Assembly: GCA_934746785.1 (NCBI GenBank)
Contig: CAKVFO010000033.1
Coordinates: forward strand, 1 to 25,976
Source of the DNA: an uncultured Clostridium sp.
GTDB taxonomy: Bacteria > Bacillota > Clostridia > Clostridiales > Clostridiaceae
Direction: 5' to 3'
DNA length: 25,976 nucleotides
Shown here: piece by piece, positions 6,952 to 13,751 of the stretch
How positions within the stretch are numbered: position 1 is the first letter of the stretch
Layout: each line of letters starts with the position of its first letter
Notes under the pieces: generated by a model
Told to the model about the DNA's origin: nothing
The model's input: the letters and a program-made list of their open reading frames with translations, nothing else
Databases searched by the model: none
Translations under genes and position numbers: made by a program

Positions 6952-7425
6952 TTAAATTTCATACTCTAATCTTATATTTCTATTTTTAAACCCTATACTA
7001 TAATAAAACTTTATAGCCTCTTCATTAAAAGACCAAACATTTAATTGAATTTCTGTACATTCTTCTCTTTTAGATATTTCTTTTAAATATTCTAACAACC
7101 CTTTTGCAATTCCCATTCTTCTATATTTAGAATCAGTATATATTTCATCTATAAAAAGATACTTGTCCTTTTTCTGAACTATATTTTCCTTTACATTAAC
7201 TATCTTTCCTGATGCATATCCAGCTAATTCTCCATCAACACTTGCTACAACTATCCTATGAATATCATCCTTTAATAGCCCTAGATATTCTTCTTTAGTA
7301 ATTAAACTTTCACATTCTCTATATACATCACTTCTATTTTCATAGTGGAGTTTATGAAGCTCTGCTAAAAACTTATCTATATGTATATAGTCTTTTTCTA
7401 TTGCTTTTCTAAATTTAACTTCCAT
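6952..7425 (-). CDS. GNAT-family N-acetyltransferase
   Basis: The 157-residue single-domain GNAT moves an acetyl group from acetyl-CoA to an amine; the substrate is unknown. The fold elements are in order: N-terminal FRKAIEKDYIHIDKFL, strand VVASVDGELAGYASG (59-73), and motif A FIDEIYTDSKYRRMGIAKGL (91-110), whose R-R-M-G-I-A loop binds the acetyl-CoA pyrophosphate. Motif B follows with NVWSFNEEAIKFYYSIGF. The start is ATG 7425 with GGGGAG eight bases before it. It overlaps the remnant 3' end of the upstream HI0074-family pseudogene, so the two once formed an operon or were joined by a deletion. The frame is intact. Confidence 0.88.
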   Translation of the reverse strand: MEVKFRKAIEKDYIHIDKFLAELHKLHYENRSDVYRECESLITKEEYLGLLKDDIHRIVVASVDGELAGYASGKIVNVKENIVQKKDKYLFIDEIYTDSKYRRMGIAKGLLEYLKEISKREECTEIQLNVWSFNEEAIKFYYSIGFKNRNIRLEYEI

Positions 7426-7662
7426 CTTAAAATCTCCCCTATACTTCTTGCTACTTTTTCATCATAAATGTGAGATGTTCTATTTCTATCCAACATCATT
7501 TCACTCCACACATCTCCATCTTCAATAATTCTATTCTTAAATGCAGAACATATAGTGCTTCTTGGTTATAATATCATCATCTTAATCTTTTTCTAACGCT
7601 TCTTTAAATCTATCTAAAGCTCTAAAATAATGCTCAATCTTTTCTTTAAATCTTTTGTCCAC
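7398..7662 (-). pseudogene. HI0074-family nucleotidyltransferase substrate-binding protein, remnant
   Basis: From a GTG at 7662, with GAGG six bases upstream, the minus strand reads VDKRFKEKIEHYFRALDRF and then KEALEKD before TAA. This is the first helix of the HI0074 / TIGR01987 family, the HEPN-like partner of minimal nucleotidyltransferases in MNT-HEPN toxin-antitoxin pairs. The same frame continues DDDIIT. In a shifted frame from about 7564 it reads AFKNRIIEDGDVWSEMMLDR followed by NRTSHIYDEKVA, the conserved C-terminal helix pair. The middle helix (usually DGVIQRFEFTFE...) is absent. The gene therefore has a nonsense codon, an internal loss of about 30-35 codons and a frameshift. No nucleotidyltransferase gene is left beside it. 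Recognisable homology fades at the GNAT start. Confidence 0.8.
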
Positions 7663-7687
7663 GTCTTACCTCTTTTAATTTTTTAGC

Positions 7688-7918
7688 ACAAAGTGGCTGA
7701 CGCCACGCTTTTTAGCGCAGGAAGTCACTTTGTCAGCCATGCAAAAGGTTCTAAAAGCAAAATAATTTCGTATTAAAATACAATTTAATTATTTTGCTTT
7801 TTGGTTCTTTTGCGGCCTACAATTATTTTTTAACGTATTTACCAACTTGCATATCAGAAAGCTAGTAATAATCAGCGCTCGCTTTCAAAAAAAAATTTAA
7901 ATTTCCTATACGTTAAAA
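7688..7918. repeat. Dispersed structured repeat, long copy
   Basis: This 231-bp non-coding element starts ACAAAGTGGCTGACG and ends CTATACGTTAAAA. The first 82 bases match 1389-1470 (78/82), and the last 13 match the end of the short copy. It contains several inverted repeats. AAAGTG (7690-7695) can pair with CACTTT (7726-7731). TGGCTGAC (7694-7701) can pair with GTCAGCCA (7732-7739). CGC (7706-7708) can pair with GCG (7715-7717). A 27-nt imperfect pair (7741-7767 / 7787-7813, 23 of 27) encloses GTATT/AATAC. TTTTAACGTAT (7828-7838) pairs perfectly with ATACGTTAAAA (7908-7918). It lies directly past the smpB terminator. No reading frame explains it. Confidence 0.85.
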
Positions 7919-7944
7919 TATGCTGCCCTTAACAGGCAGCATAT
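7918..7944 (-). terminator. Terminator of smpB
   Basis: ATATGCTGCC (7918-7927) pairs perfectly with GGCAGCATAT (7935-7944). In the minus direction the stem is followed by UUUUAAC, a short U tail. It starts three bases past the smpB stop and merges with the edge of the dispersed repeat. Confidence 0.8.
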
Positions 7945-7947
7945 CTT

Positions 7948-8421
7948 CTAGTATCTATTTCTTTCTTTCATAGCTCTATCCATATCTCTTTTTTGAGCTT
8001 TTTCAAGTAAAGCATCTCTCTTATCATAGTTTTTCTTACCTTTACATATTCCAAGAGCAACTTTTACCTTATCCTTTTTAAGATATAAAGATAATGGAAC
8101 TATTGTATAACCATCTCTTTGGATAAGTCCTTGTAATCTAAATATCTCTGATTTATGAAGCAATAATTTTCTTTCTCTTAGTGGATCAACATTAAATATA
8201 TTTCCTTGTTCATAAGGACTAATATGCATATTCTTTATATAAACTTCACCATTATATATATCTCCATAGCAATCCTTAAGATTACATTTACCATTTCTAA
8301 TAGATTTAACTTCTGTTCCTACAAGAGCAATTCCTGCTTCTATAGTTTCTTCTACAAAGTAGTCATGTCTAGCTTTTCTATTATCAGCTAAAGTATTACT
8401 ACTCTTTCTCTTTCTTACCAC
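7948..8421 (-). CDS. smpB: SsrA-binding protein SmpB
   Basis: SmpB is the protein partner of tmRNA. It binds the tRNA-like domain and places it in the empty A site of stalled ribosomes. The 157-residue length is normal. The beta-barrel motifs are present: NRKARHDYFVEETIEAGI, LVGTEVKSIRNGKCNL (around residues 33-48), the strand VYIKNMHISPYEQGN and LLLHKSEI. The basic C-terminal tail KKNYDKRDALLEKAQKRDM becomes helical in the mRNA channel. The start is GTG 8421, behind AGGTGA. The gene follows rnr by 50 bases, probably in one transcript. RNase R degrades the mRNA that SmpB-tmRNA releases, so the pairing makes functional sense. Confidence 0.97.
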   Translation of the reverse strand: MVRKRKSSNTLADNRKARHDYFVEETIEAGIALVGTEVKSIRNGKCNLKDCYGDIYNGEVYIKNMHISPYEQGNIFNVDPLRERKLLLHKSEIFRLQGLIQRDGYTIVPLSLYLKKDKVKVALGICKGKKNYDKRDALLEKAQKRDMDRAMKERNRY

Positions 8422-8471
8422 GCACTCTCACCTACTTTAGGTTTATTTTATATACATTATAATCTATTATC

Positions 8472-10682
8472 CTAATTCTCTTCAACTTCTTCTTTTAGTT
8501 CTTCTTTTATTTTAGGAAGTTTTTCTAAGAATTCCTTAGTTGCTTTAATTTCTTCTTTTTCTTCTTCAGTTTCTACTAATTCAAAGAATATTTCTCTATT
8601 AGGAATATCAACCTTGCTGCACTTAACTTTAACAGAATCTCCAAGTCTATAAACATTCTTAGTTCTTTCTCCAATTAAACATAAATGATTTTCATCATAT
8701 ACATAATAATCATCATCAAGAGCAGTTATATGAACTAAACCTTCTATTGTGTTAGGAAGTTCTACAAACATACCAAAAGATGTAACAGAAGATACTATAC
8801 CTTCAAATTCCTCTCCTAACCTATCAAGCATATATTCAGCTTTCTTTAAGTCATCTACTTCTCTTTCAGCCTGCTGAGCTGTTCTTTCCATTTCAGATGA
8901 TTGCTTAGCTGCATAATCTACTAAAGTAGTTAACTTCTTAGTTCTCTTTTCATCAATCTTACCATTTAGATATTCCTTAATAATTCTATGAATTTGTAAA
9001 TCAGGATATCTTCTGATTGGTGAAGTAAAGTGACAATAATACTTAGCAGCTAATCCAAAATGCCCTGTACATTCTGGAGAATATCTTGCCTGCATCATAC
9101 TTCTTAGAAGCAGTGTGCTTACTACTGTTTCTTCCTTCTTACCCTTAACCTTATCTAATATCTCTTGAAGATTTCTTGGCTTAATTTCTCCATTCCATCT
9201 CATAGCATATCCAAGGTTATAGATAAATTCCTTAAACTTTTGAAGTTTTTCTTCGTCTGGTTCTTCGTGAATTCTATATACAAATGGAAGGTTAGCCCAG
9301 AACATTTCTTCAGCTACAGTTTCATTACATACAAGCATAAACTCTTCAATGATTCTATTAGCTATCTCTCTTTCATAAGGTTTAATATCTATAGGTTTTC
9401 CTAAAGGATCTAGAATAATCTTAGATTCTTCAAATTCAAAATCTATAGCACCTCTTTTTGCTCTCTTTGCATTTAAAATATTACAAAGCTCTTCCATTGC
9501 CTTAAAATCATCAACAAGATCTGAATATCTATTGATAAGTTCTTCATCATTATCTCTTAAAATCTTAGTAACATCAGTATAAGTCATTCTTTCATTTGTT
9601 CTTATTACTGATTCCATAATTTCATGATCTAAAACTTTTCCCTTATTATCTATAATCATAAAACAGCTTAAAGCAAGTCTGTCTACTCTAGGATTTAAAG
9701 AACATATTCCATTTGAAAGTTTCTTTGGAAGCATAGGAATAACTCTATCTATTAAATATACTGAAGTTGCTCTCTTTAAAGCTTCTTTATCTAAAGGATT
9801 CTTTTCTCTTACATAGTGAGTTACATCCGCTATATGAACTCCTAACTTATATCTTCCATTTTCAAGTTTTTCTATAGATACAGCATCATCTAAATCCTTA
9901 GCATCCTCTCCATCTATAGTAACCATCTTAATATTTCTTAAATCTGTTCTCCTCTTAATTTCCTTTTCGTCTATTGAGTCTTCAATTGTATTAGCATAGT
10001 CTAATACCTTTTGAGGGAATTCTTCTGGAAGGCCAAACTTTTTAATAATTGTTAATATATCAAGACCTTTGTCACCCTTTTGACCTAATACTTCTATAAT
10101 TTCACCTTCAGGGCTTCTTCTCTTATCTGGCCACTTAGTAATTTTAGCAACTACTATATCGCCTTCCTTAGCTCCATTTCTATCTCTTTTTGGAATAAAA
10201 ATATCTTGATTAATTCTTGTATCTTCAGCAACAACAAAACCAAAGTTTTTACTATCTTCATAGACACCTATAATCTTTGAATTTCCTCTTTCGATAATCT
10301 GGCAGACTTCTCCTTCTCTCTTCTTGCCATTCTTATCTTCTCTAGTTATTTGAACAAGAATTTTATCTCCATTCATAGCACCATTAATGCATGAACTTGG
10401 AATAAATACATCCTTTTCTCCTTCTTTTTCAGGTATTAAGAATCCATATCCCTTAGCATGTGCCTGCAAAGTTCCTGTAATTAATCCTAATCTTTCTGGT
10501 AAAGCAAATTTATCTTTTTTTGTTCTTATTATAAGTCCTTCTTTTTCCATTGTCTTTAATGTCTTTTTAAATGCTCTATATTCATTTTCATTAATATCAA
10601 ATACAGCTACTAGTTCTTGTATATCCATAGGTCTATATGCTTCTTCACGCATAAATTCAATTAATGCTTTCTTTATCCCCAT
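8472..10682 (-). CDS. rnr: Ribonuclease R
   Basis: RNase R is a processive 3'-5' exoribonuclease that works through structured RNA and takes part in trans-translation and rRNA quality control. The 736-residue protein has the full domain order. These are an N-terminal winged helix (1-65), two OB/cold-shock domains (about 66-130 and 135-200, with GYGFLIPE and NFGFVVAE), the RNB catalytic domain with the acidic cluster DGEDAKDLDDAVS (257-269), and an S1 domain (about 640-715, EGIVSSVTSFGMFVEL). A Glu/Lys-rich tail follows. The start is ATG 10682 with AGGAGG seven bases before it. It has its own likely promoter, because the plus-strand amidohydrolase separates it from secG. Confidence 0.97.
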   Translation of the reverse strand: MGIKKALIEFMREEAYRPMDIQELVAVFDINENEYRAFKKTLKTMEKEGLIIRTKKDKFALPERLGLITGTLQAHAKGYGFLIPEKEGEKDVFIPSSCINGAMNGDKILVQITREDKNGKKREGEVCQIIERGNSKIIGVYEDSKNFGFVVAEDTRINQDIFIPKRDRNGAKEGDIVVAKITKWPDKRRSPEGEIIEVLGQKGDKGLDILTIIKKFGLPEEFPQKVLDYANTIEDSIDEKEIKRRTDLRNIKMVTIDGEDAKDLDDAVSIEKLENGRYKLGVHIADVTHYVREKNPLDKEALKRATSVYLIDRVIPMLPKKLSNGICSLNPRVDRLALSCFMIIDNKGKVLDHEIMESVIRTNERMTYTDVTKILRDNDEELINRYSDLVDDFKAMEELCNILNAKRAKRGAIDFEFEESKIILDPLGKPIDIKPYEREIANRIIEEFMLVCNETVAEEMFWANLPFVYRIHEEPDEEKLQKFKEFIYNLGYAMRWNGEIKPRNLQEILDKVKGKKEETVVSTLLLRSMMQARYSPECTGHFGLAAKYYCHFTSPIRRYPDLQIHRIIKEYLNGKIDEKRTKKLTTLVDYAAKQSSEMERTAQQAEREVDDLKKAEYMLDRLGEEFEGIVSSVTSFGMFVELPNTIEGLVHITALDDDYYVYDENHLCLIGERTKNVYRLGDSVKVKCSKVDIPNREIFFELVETEEEKEEIKATKEFLEKLPKIKEELKEEVEEN

Positions 10683-10769
10683 AAATTTACCTCCTGTTTA
10701 AAAATAATTATTAATATATATAATATTTTATCCAAAATTTGCTTATTTTACTCCTTATTCTTACTCCTT

Positions 10770-10797
10770 AGTATATCTTACCACAAGAATAATACAA
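10770..10797 (-). promoter_or_regulatory. Likely promoter of rnr-smpB
   Basis: On the minus strand TTGTAT (10792-10797) and TATACT (10770-10775) are separated by 16 bases. This is about 90 bases upstream of the rnr start. The hexamers match four and five of six consensus positions. Confidence 0.5.
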
Positions 10798-10849
10798 ATA
10801 ATATTTTTAATATTTTAACACTTTTGAATCAGCTTTAAACATTACTTGT

Positions 10850-10877
10850 TTGTATTTTATTTACTCAATTGTATAAT
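10850..10877 (+). promoter_or_regulatory. Likely promoter of the amidohydrolase gene
   Basis: TTGTAT (10850-10855) and a perfect TATAAT (10872-10877) are 16 bases apart. The region is shared with the divergent rnr promoter. A second TATAAT-like hexamer at 10883-10888 is an alternative. Confidence 0.5.
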
Positions 10878-10910
10878 ATTTATATAATATATTAGAAAGA
10901 AGATGATTAC

Positions 10911-12683
10911 ATGAAAAAGCGCAATACTTTATTAACCATTTTATTCTTATTTACTCTTTTAACTATCTCATCTTTATTAAATAGATATACTTATGCATAT
11001 CCAATAAATATTAACTCCTGTACTAATAAATATTATTCAAATACCACTTACTATTATAATGGAAATATAATAACAATGGATGATAATAACCCTTTTGTTG
11101 AAGGTGTTTTAACTAGAAATGGGAAAATTATAGGAACAGGCAATATATTTAGTTTATTCGAGTACTTAACTCCTTATACGAAGTTTATTAATCTTAATGG
11201 TAATACAATGCTTCCAGGTTTTGTTGATGCTCATAGTCATATAAGCACTGTAGGGCAATATGATTCTTATTCTGCTGATATGGGAATTACTTCAATAGAT
11301 GAATTTATTAAAATTGGACAAGATAATTTTAAAACCTGGTATAGTAACTCACTAAACAATGGAACTTATGAAAATGGTGACTGGTATGTTGGAAATGGAT
11401 ATGATAACACTCAACTTCCTAATGAAAAGCATCCTACTGCTGATGATTTAGATAAAATTAGTGAAGAAGTGCCTATATGTATTATACATACTAGCGGGCA
11501 CATGGCTGTAGTAAATCATAAAGGATTAGAAATTCTTAACTACACTAAAGATAGTCCTATGCTTAATCAACTTAAAGAATATATTAAGTTAGATAATAAT
11601 GGTAATCCTACAGGACTAATTCAAGAAAATGCTTTTTTTAGGTTATATCTAAATCCAAACATTTTATATGATGCAACAAAAACAAATACAAAAGATAATG
11701 TTACTCGTTTAAAAGATGCCTGCAATACTTATGCAAGCTATGGTATAACAACAGCACAAGATGGTTCTGGAAGTACACTCCCATCTACTATAAAAACAAT
11801 GAATGAAAATGGAGATACTCCTCTAATAGATTTAATTCATTACGATGAAATAAAAAATGTTCCTGCTCCATCTAAATATTCTAAATTTCAAAATAGATAT
11901 AAAGTAGGCGGTGTAAAAATCATTCTTGATGGTTCTCCTCAAGGAAAAACAGCATGGCTTAAAGATCCGTATTATGTTATTCCTGAAGGAAAACCTGCTG
12001 ATTACTGTGGATATCCATCAAAAACTGATGAAGAAGTTTATAATACTTTAGTTAGTTGTCTTAAACATGGATATCAGGTTCTTGCACATACTAACGGTTC
12101 TGCTGCTATTGAACAATTTATAACTCAATTTGAAAAAGCAAAAAATGATACTGGAATTACTACTGATATAAGGCCTGTATTAATACATGCTCAAACTATT
12201 ACAGAAAATCAACTAAATAGATGTTCACAACTTGGAATTAATACTTCCTTCTTTTGTGATCATGTTTACTACTGGGGTGACTATTATTTATCTTCAATAC
12301 TTGGACCTGAAAAAGGAAACAAAATAAGTCCTATAGCTTCTGCTTTACGAAGAAATATCAATGTTACTATGCATCAAGATTCACCTATTGTTCCTCCTAA
12401 TATGTTATTCTCTATTCATAATGCTGTTAACCGTAGAACTAGAAATGGTGTTTTGTTAGGTGGAGAAAATCGTATTAGTGTAATGGATGCTATAAAACTT
12501 GTCACAATAAATAGTGCATATCAATCATTTGAAGAAAATACAAGAGGTTCTATAACAAAAGGTAAAATTGCTGACTTCGTAATCTTAGACAAAAATCCAT
12601 TGACTGTAGATAAATCAACTATCAAAGATATTAAAATATTGAAGACAATAAAAAATGATAAAGTTGTTTATTCATATAATTAA
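10911..12683 (+). CDS. Secreted YtcJ-like amidohydrolase
   Basis: The 590-residue protein starts with a Sec signal peptide: MKKRN, a hydrophobic stretch at residues 7-22, and a likely cut after YAY near residue 30. No lipobox is present. The mature part has the amidohydrolase-3 / YtcJ (COG1574) layout: a beta-sandwich edge (YYNGNIITMDD, VEGVLTRNGKIIGTG), the metal-site strand LPGFVDAHSH (His108 and His110), a long insertion with GNGYDNTQLP, LAHTNGSAA, LIHAQTIT, and the C-terminal LVTINSAYQSF...GSITKGKIADFVILDKNPL. These enzymes hydrolyse amide bonds in a metal-dependent way, but no substrate can be named. The conserved acid near MHQDSPIVPPN is present. ATG 10911 is preceded only by a weak GAAGA. 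It is one of two plus-strand genes and interrupts the secG-rnr order, so it is likely an insertion. Confidence 0.88.
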   Translation: MKKRNTLLTILFLFTLLTISSLLNRYTYAYPININSCTNKYYSNTTYYYNGNIITMDDNNPFVEGVLTRNGKIIGTGNIFSLFEYLTPYTKFINLNGNTMLPGFVDAHSHISTVGQYDSYSADMGITSIDEFIKIGQDNFKTWYSNSLNNGTYENGDWYVGNGYDNTQLPNEKHPTADDLDKISEEVPICIIHTSGHMAVVNHKGLEILNYTKDSPMLNQLKEYIKLDNNGNPTGLIQENAFFRLYLNPNILYDATKTNTKDNVTRLKDACNTYASYGITTAQDGSGSTLPSTIKTMNENGDTPLIDLIHYDEIKNVPAPSKYSKFQNRYKVGGVKIILDGSPQGKTAWLKDPYYVIPEGKPADYCGYPSKTDEEVYNTLVSCLKHGYQVLAHTNGSAAIEQFITQFEKAKNDTGITTDIRPVLIHAQTITENQLNRCSQLGINTSFFCDHVYYWGDYYLSSILGPEKGNKISPIASALRRNINVTMHQDSPIVPPNMLFSIHNAVNRRTRNGVLLGGENRISVMDAIKLVTINSAYQSFEENTRGSITKGKIADFVILDKNPLTVDKSTIKDIKILKTIKNDKVVYSYN

Positions 12684-12688
12684 AGACT

Positions 12689-12722
12689 GCCAAAAGGTTT
12701 TAAATTTTTTCTATACGTAAAA
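12689..12722. repeat. Degenerate remnant of the dispersed repeat
   Basis: Just after the amidohydrolase stop, CCAAAAGGTTTTAAA and TTTTCTATACGTAAAAA match the middle and the end of the repeats at 1389 and 7688 (CAAAAGGTTCTAAAA and TTTCCTATACGTTAAAA). The part between is shortened. The similarity is short, so homology is probable, not certain. Confidence 0.45.
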
Positions 12723-12763
12723 AGAAGAAGCTGTACACAGCACTGTACAGCTTCTTCTTTTTG
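12720..12763. terminator. Bidirectional terminator between amidohydrolase and rpsD
   Basis: AAAAAGAAGAAGCTGTACA (12720-12738) pairs perfectly over 19 bases with its complement at 12745-12763 around a six-base loop. The A and T runs on the two flanks serve both convergent genes. Confidence 0.93.
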
Positions 12764-12820
12764 GCATGATATACTATTAATTTTGAGAAGGTTATGTTAT
12801 AACTAGATTTTGAATAATTA

Positions 12821-13414
12821 TTATCTAGAATAGAATTCGACTATTAGATTCTCATTTATTTCTATAGGGATCTCACTTCTTAATGGCAATCTAGTATAGG
12901 TTGCTTTAAAATTATCTAAATCTGCATCAATATAGGGTAACACATTAGTGTGGTTTTTGATGTATTCGGTGTAATTTAGAGACTTTCTTGATTTCTCTCT
13001 TAAACTTATTTCGCTGCCTGGTGTAACTTTATATGAAGGTATATCTATCTTCTTACCATCTACAAGGATGTGTCCATGATTTACCATTTGTCTTGCAGCT
13101 CTTATGGAATTTGCAAATCCCATTCTATATACAAGGTTATCAAGTCTAGACTCTAGAAGAATTAGTAATGCTTCTCCTGTAGTTCCTTCCTTAACCTTGA
13201 AAGCCTCATCAACATATTTTTCAAATTGTTTTTCTAAGACTCCGTAGTAAGCTCTTAGTCTTTGTTTTTCTAATAATCTTATTCCGTATTCTGATAACTT
13301 TTTATCTGCCCTGCTTCCGCCATTTCCAGCACGCTTCATTGCTTTTGGATGTCCAATTACATTTAATCCAAGCCTTCTGCATTGTTTAAAACGAGGGCTT
13401 CTGTCTCTAGCCAT
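12821..13414 (-). CDS. rpsD: 30S ribosomal protein S4, zinc-ligand-lacking paralogue
   Basis: S4 nucleates 30S assembly on 16S rRNA. The 197-residue length and the S4 RNA-binding domain RLDNLVYRMGFANSIRAARQ followed by MVNHGHILVDGK (about 88-125) are standard. The N-terminus MARDRSPRFKQCRRLGLNVIG has only one cysteine (Cys12), where zinc-type S4 proteins have four in a C-x2-C...C...C pattern. This is therefore the zinc-independent form. It stands alone, whereas the main clostridial rpsD normally lies in the rpsM-rpsK-rpsD-rpoA operon, so this is probably a second copy. The start is ATG 13414 behind TAAGGAGG. A 10-bp inverted repeat lies over the leader (13434-13465). Regulation by zinc status is known for C-minus ribosomal paralogues in general, but a Zur-box consensus is not evident here. 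Confidence 0.93.
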   Translation of the reverse strand: MARDRSPRFKQCRRLGLNVIGHPKAMKRAGNGGSRADKKLSEYGIRLLEKQRLRAYYGVLEKQFEKYVDEAFKVKEGTTGEALLILLESRLDNLVYRMGFANSIRAARQMVNHGHILVDGKKIDIPSYKVTPGSEISLREKSRKSLNYTEYIKNHTNVLPYIDADLDNFKATYTRLPLRSEIPIEINENLIVEFYSR

Positions 13415-13433
13415 GTTCTTCCTCCTTATTAAA

Positions 13434-13465
13434 TTAACTTATGTATATAATATAGCATAAGTTAA
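13434..13465 (-). promoter_or_regulatory. Inverted repeat over the rpsD promoter/leader
   Basis: TTAACTTATG (13434-13443) and CATAAGTTAA (13456-13465) form perfect 10-bp arms around a 12-base AT-rich centre. The centre contains TATATT (13449-13454 on the minus strand), a possible -10 box with a weak TTTCAA -35 17 bases upstream. The repeat ends eight bases before the AAGGAGG of rpsD. It could be a repressor operator on the -10 or a leader-RNA hairpin next to the ribosome binding site. Confidence 0.5.
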
Positions 13466-13708
13466 TACTAATTGAAAATTGTTATCATCTATTATCAGCC
13501 GATTTAAGTAAATTATTTTATTTATTCTCATTTTTTTAAGCTTTTCCAAAGTTTTTATTGATAATATTTTTCATTTGATTTTTCTTATCTATTCTTCTAA
13601 TGAAAATAAACATGACTCTAGATGATATTTCAATGGCAATATAATTTACTCCAACCTTAGTTTATACCTACGATAAGGATAAATACCTAGTTAATAAAGG
13701 TAAAAAAT
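13466..13708. other. Gene-free AT-rich spacer between hppA and rpsD
   Basis: No reading frame, hairpin with a T tail or strong promoter is visible between the rpsD inverted repeat and the hppA terminator. I see nothing else in it. Confidence 0.5.
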
Positions 13709-13739
13709 AGAGGGTTCTAATTTCTTAGATTCCCTCTAA
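13709..13739 (-). terminator. Terminator of hppA
   Basis: TAGAGGG (13709-13715) pairs with CCCTCTA (13733-13739), with an inner TCTAA/TTAGA pair. On the minus strand six U residues follow. It starts 12 bases past the hppA stop. Confidence 0.88.
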
Positions 13740-13751
13740 TTCTCCCAAATA

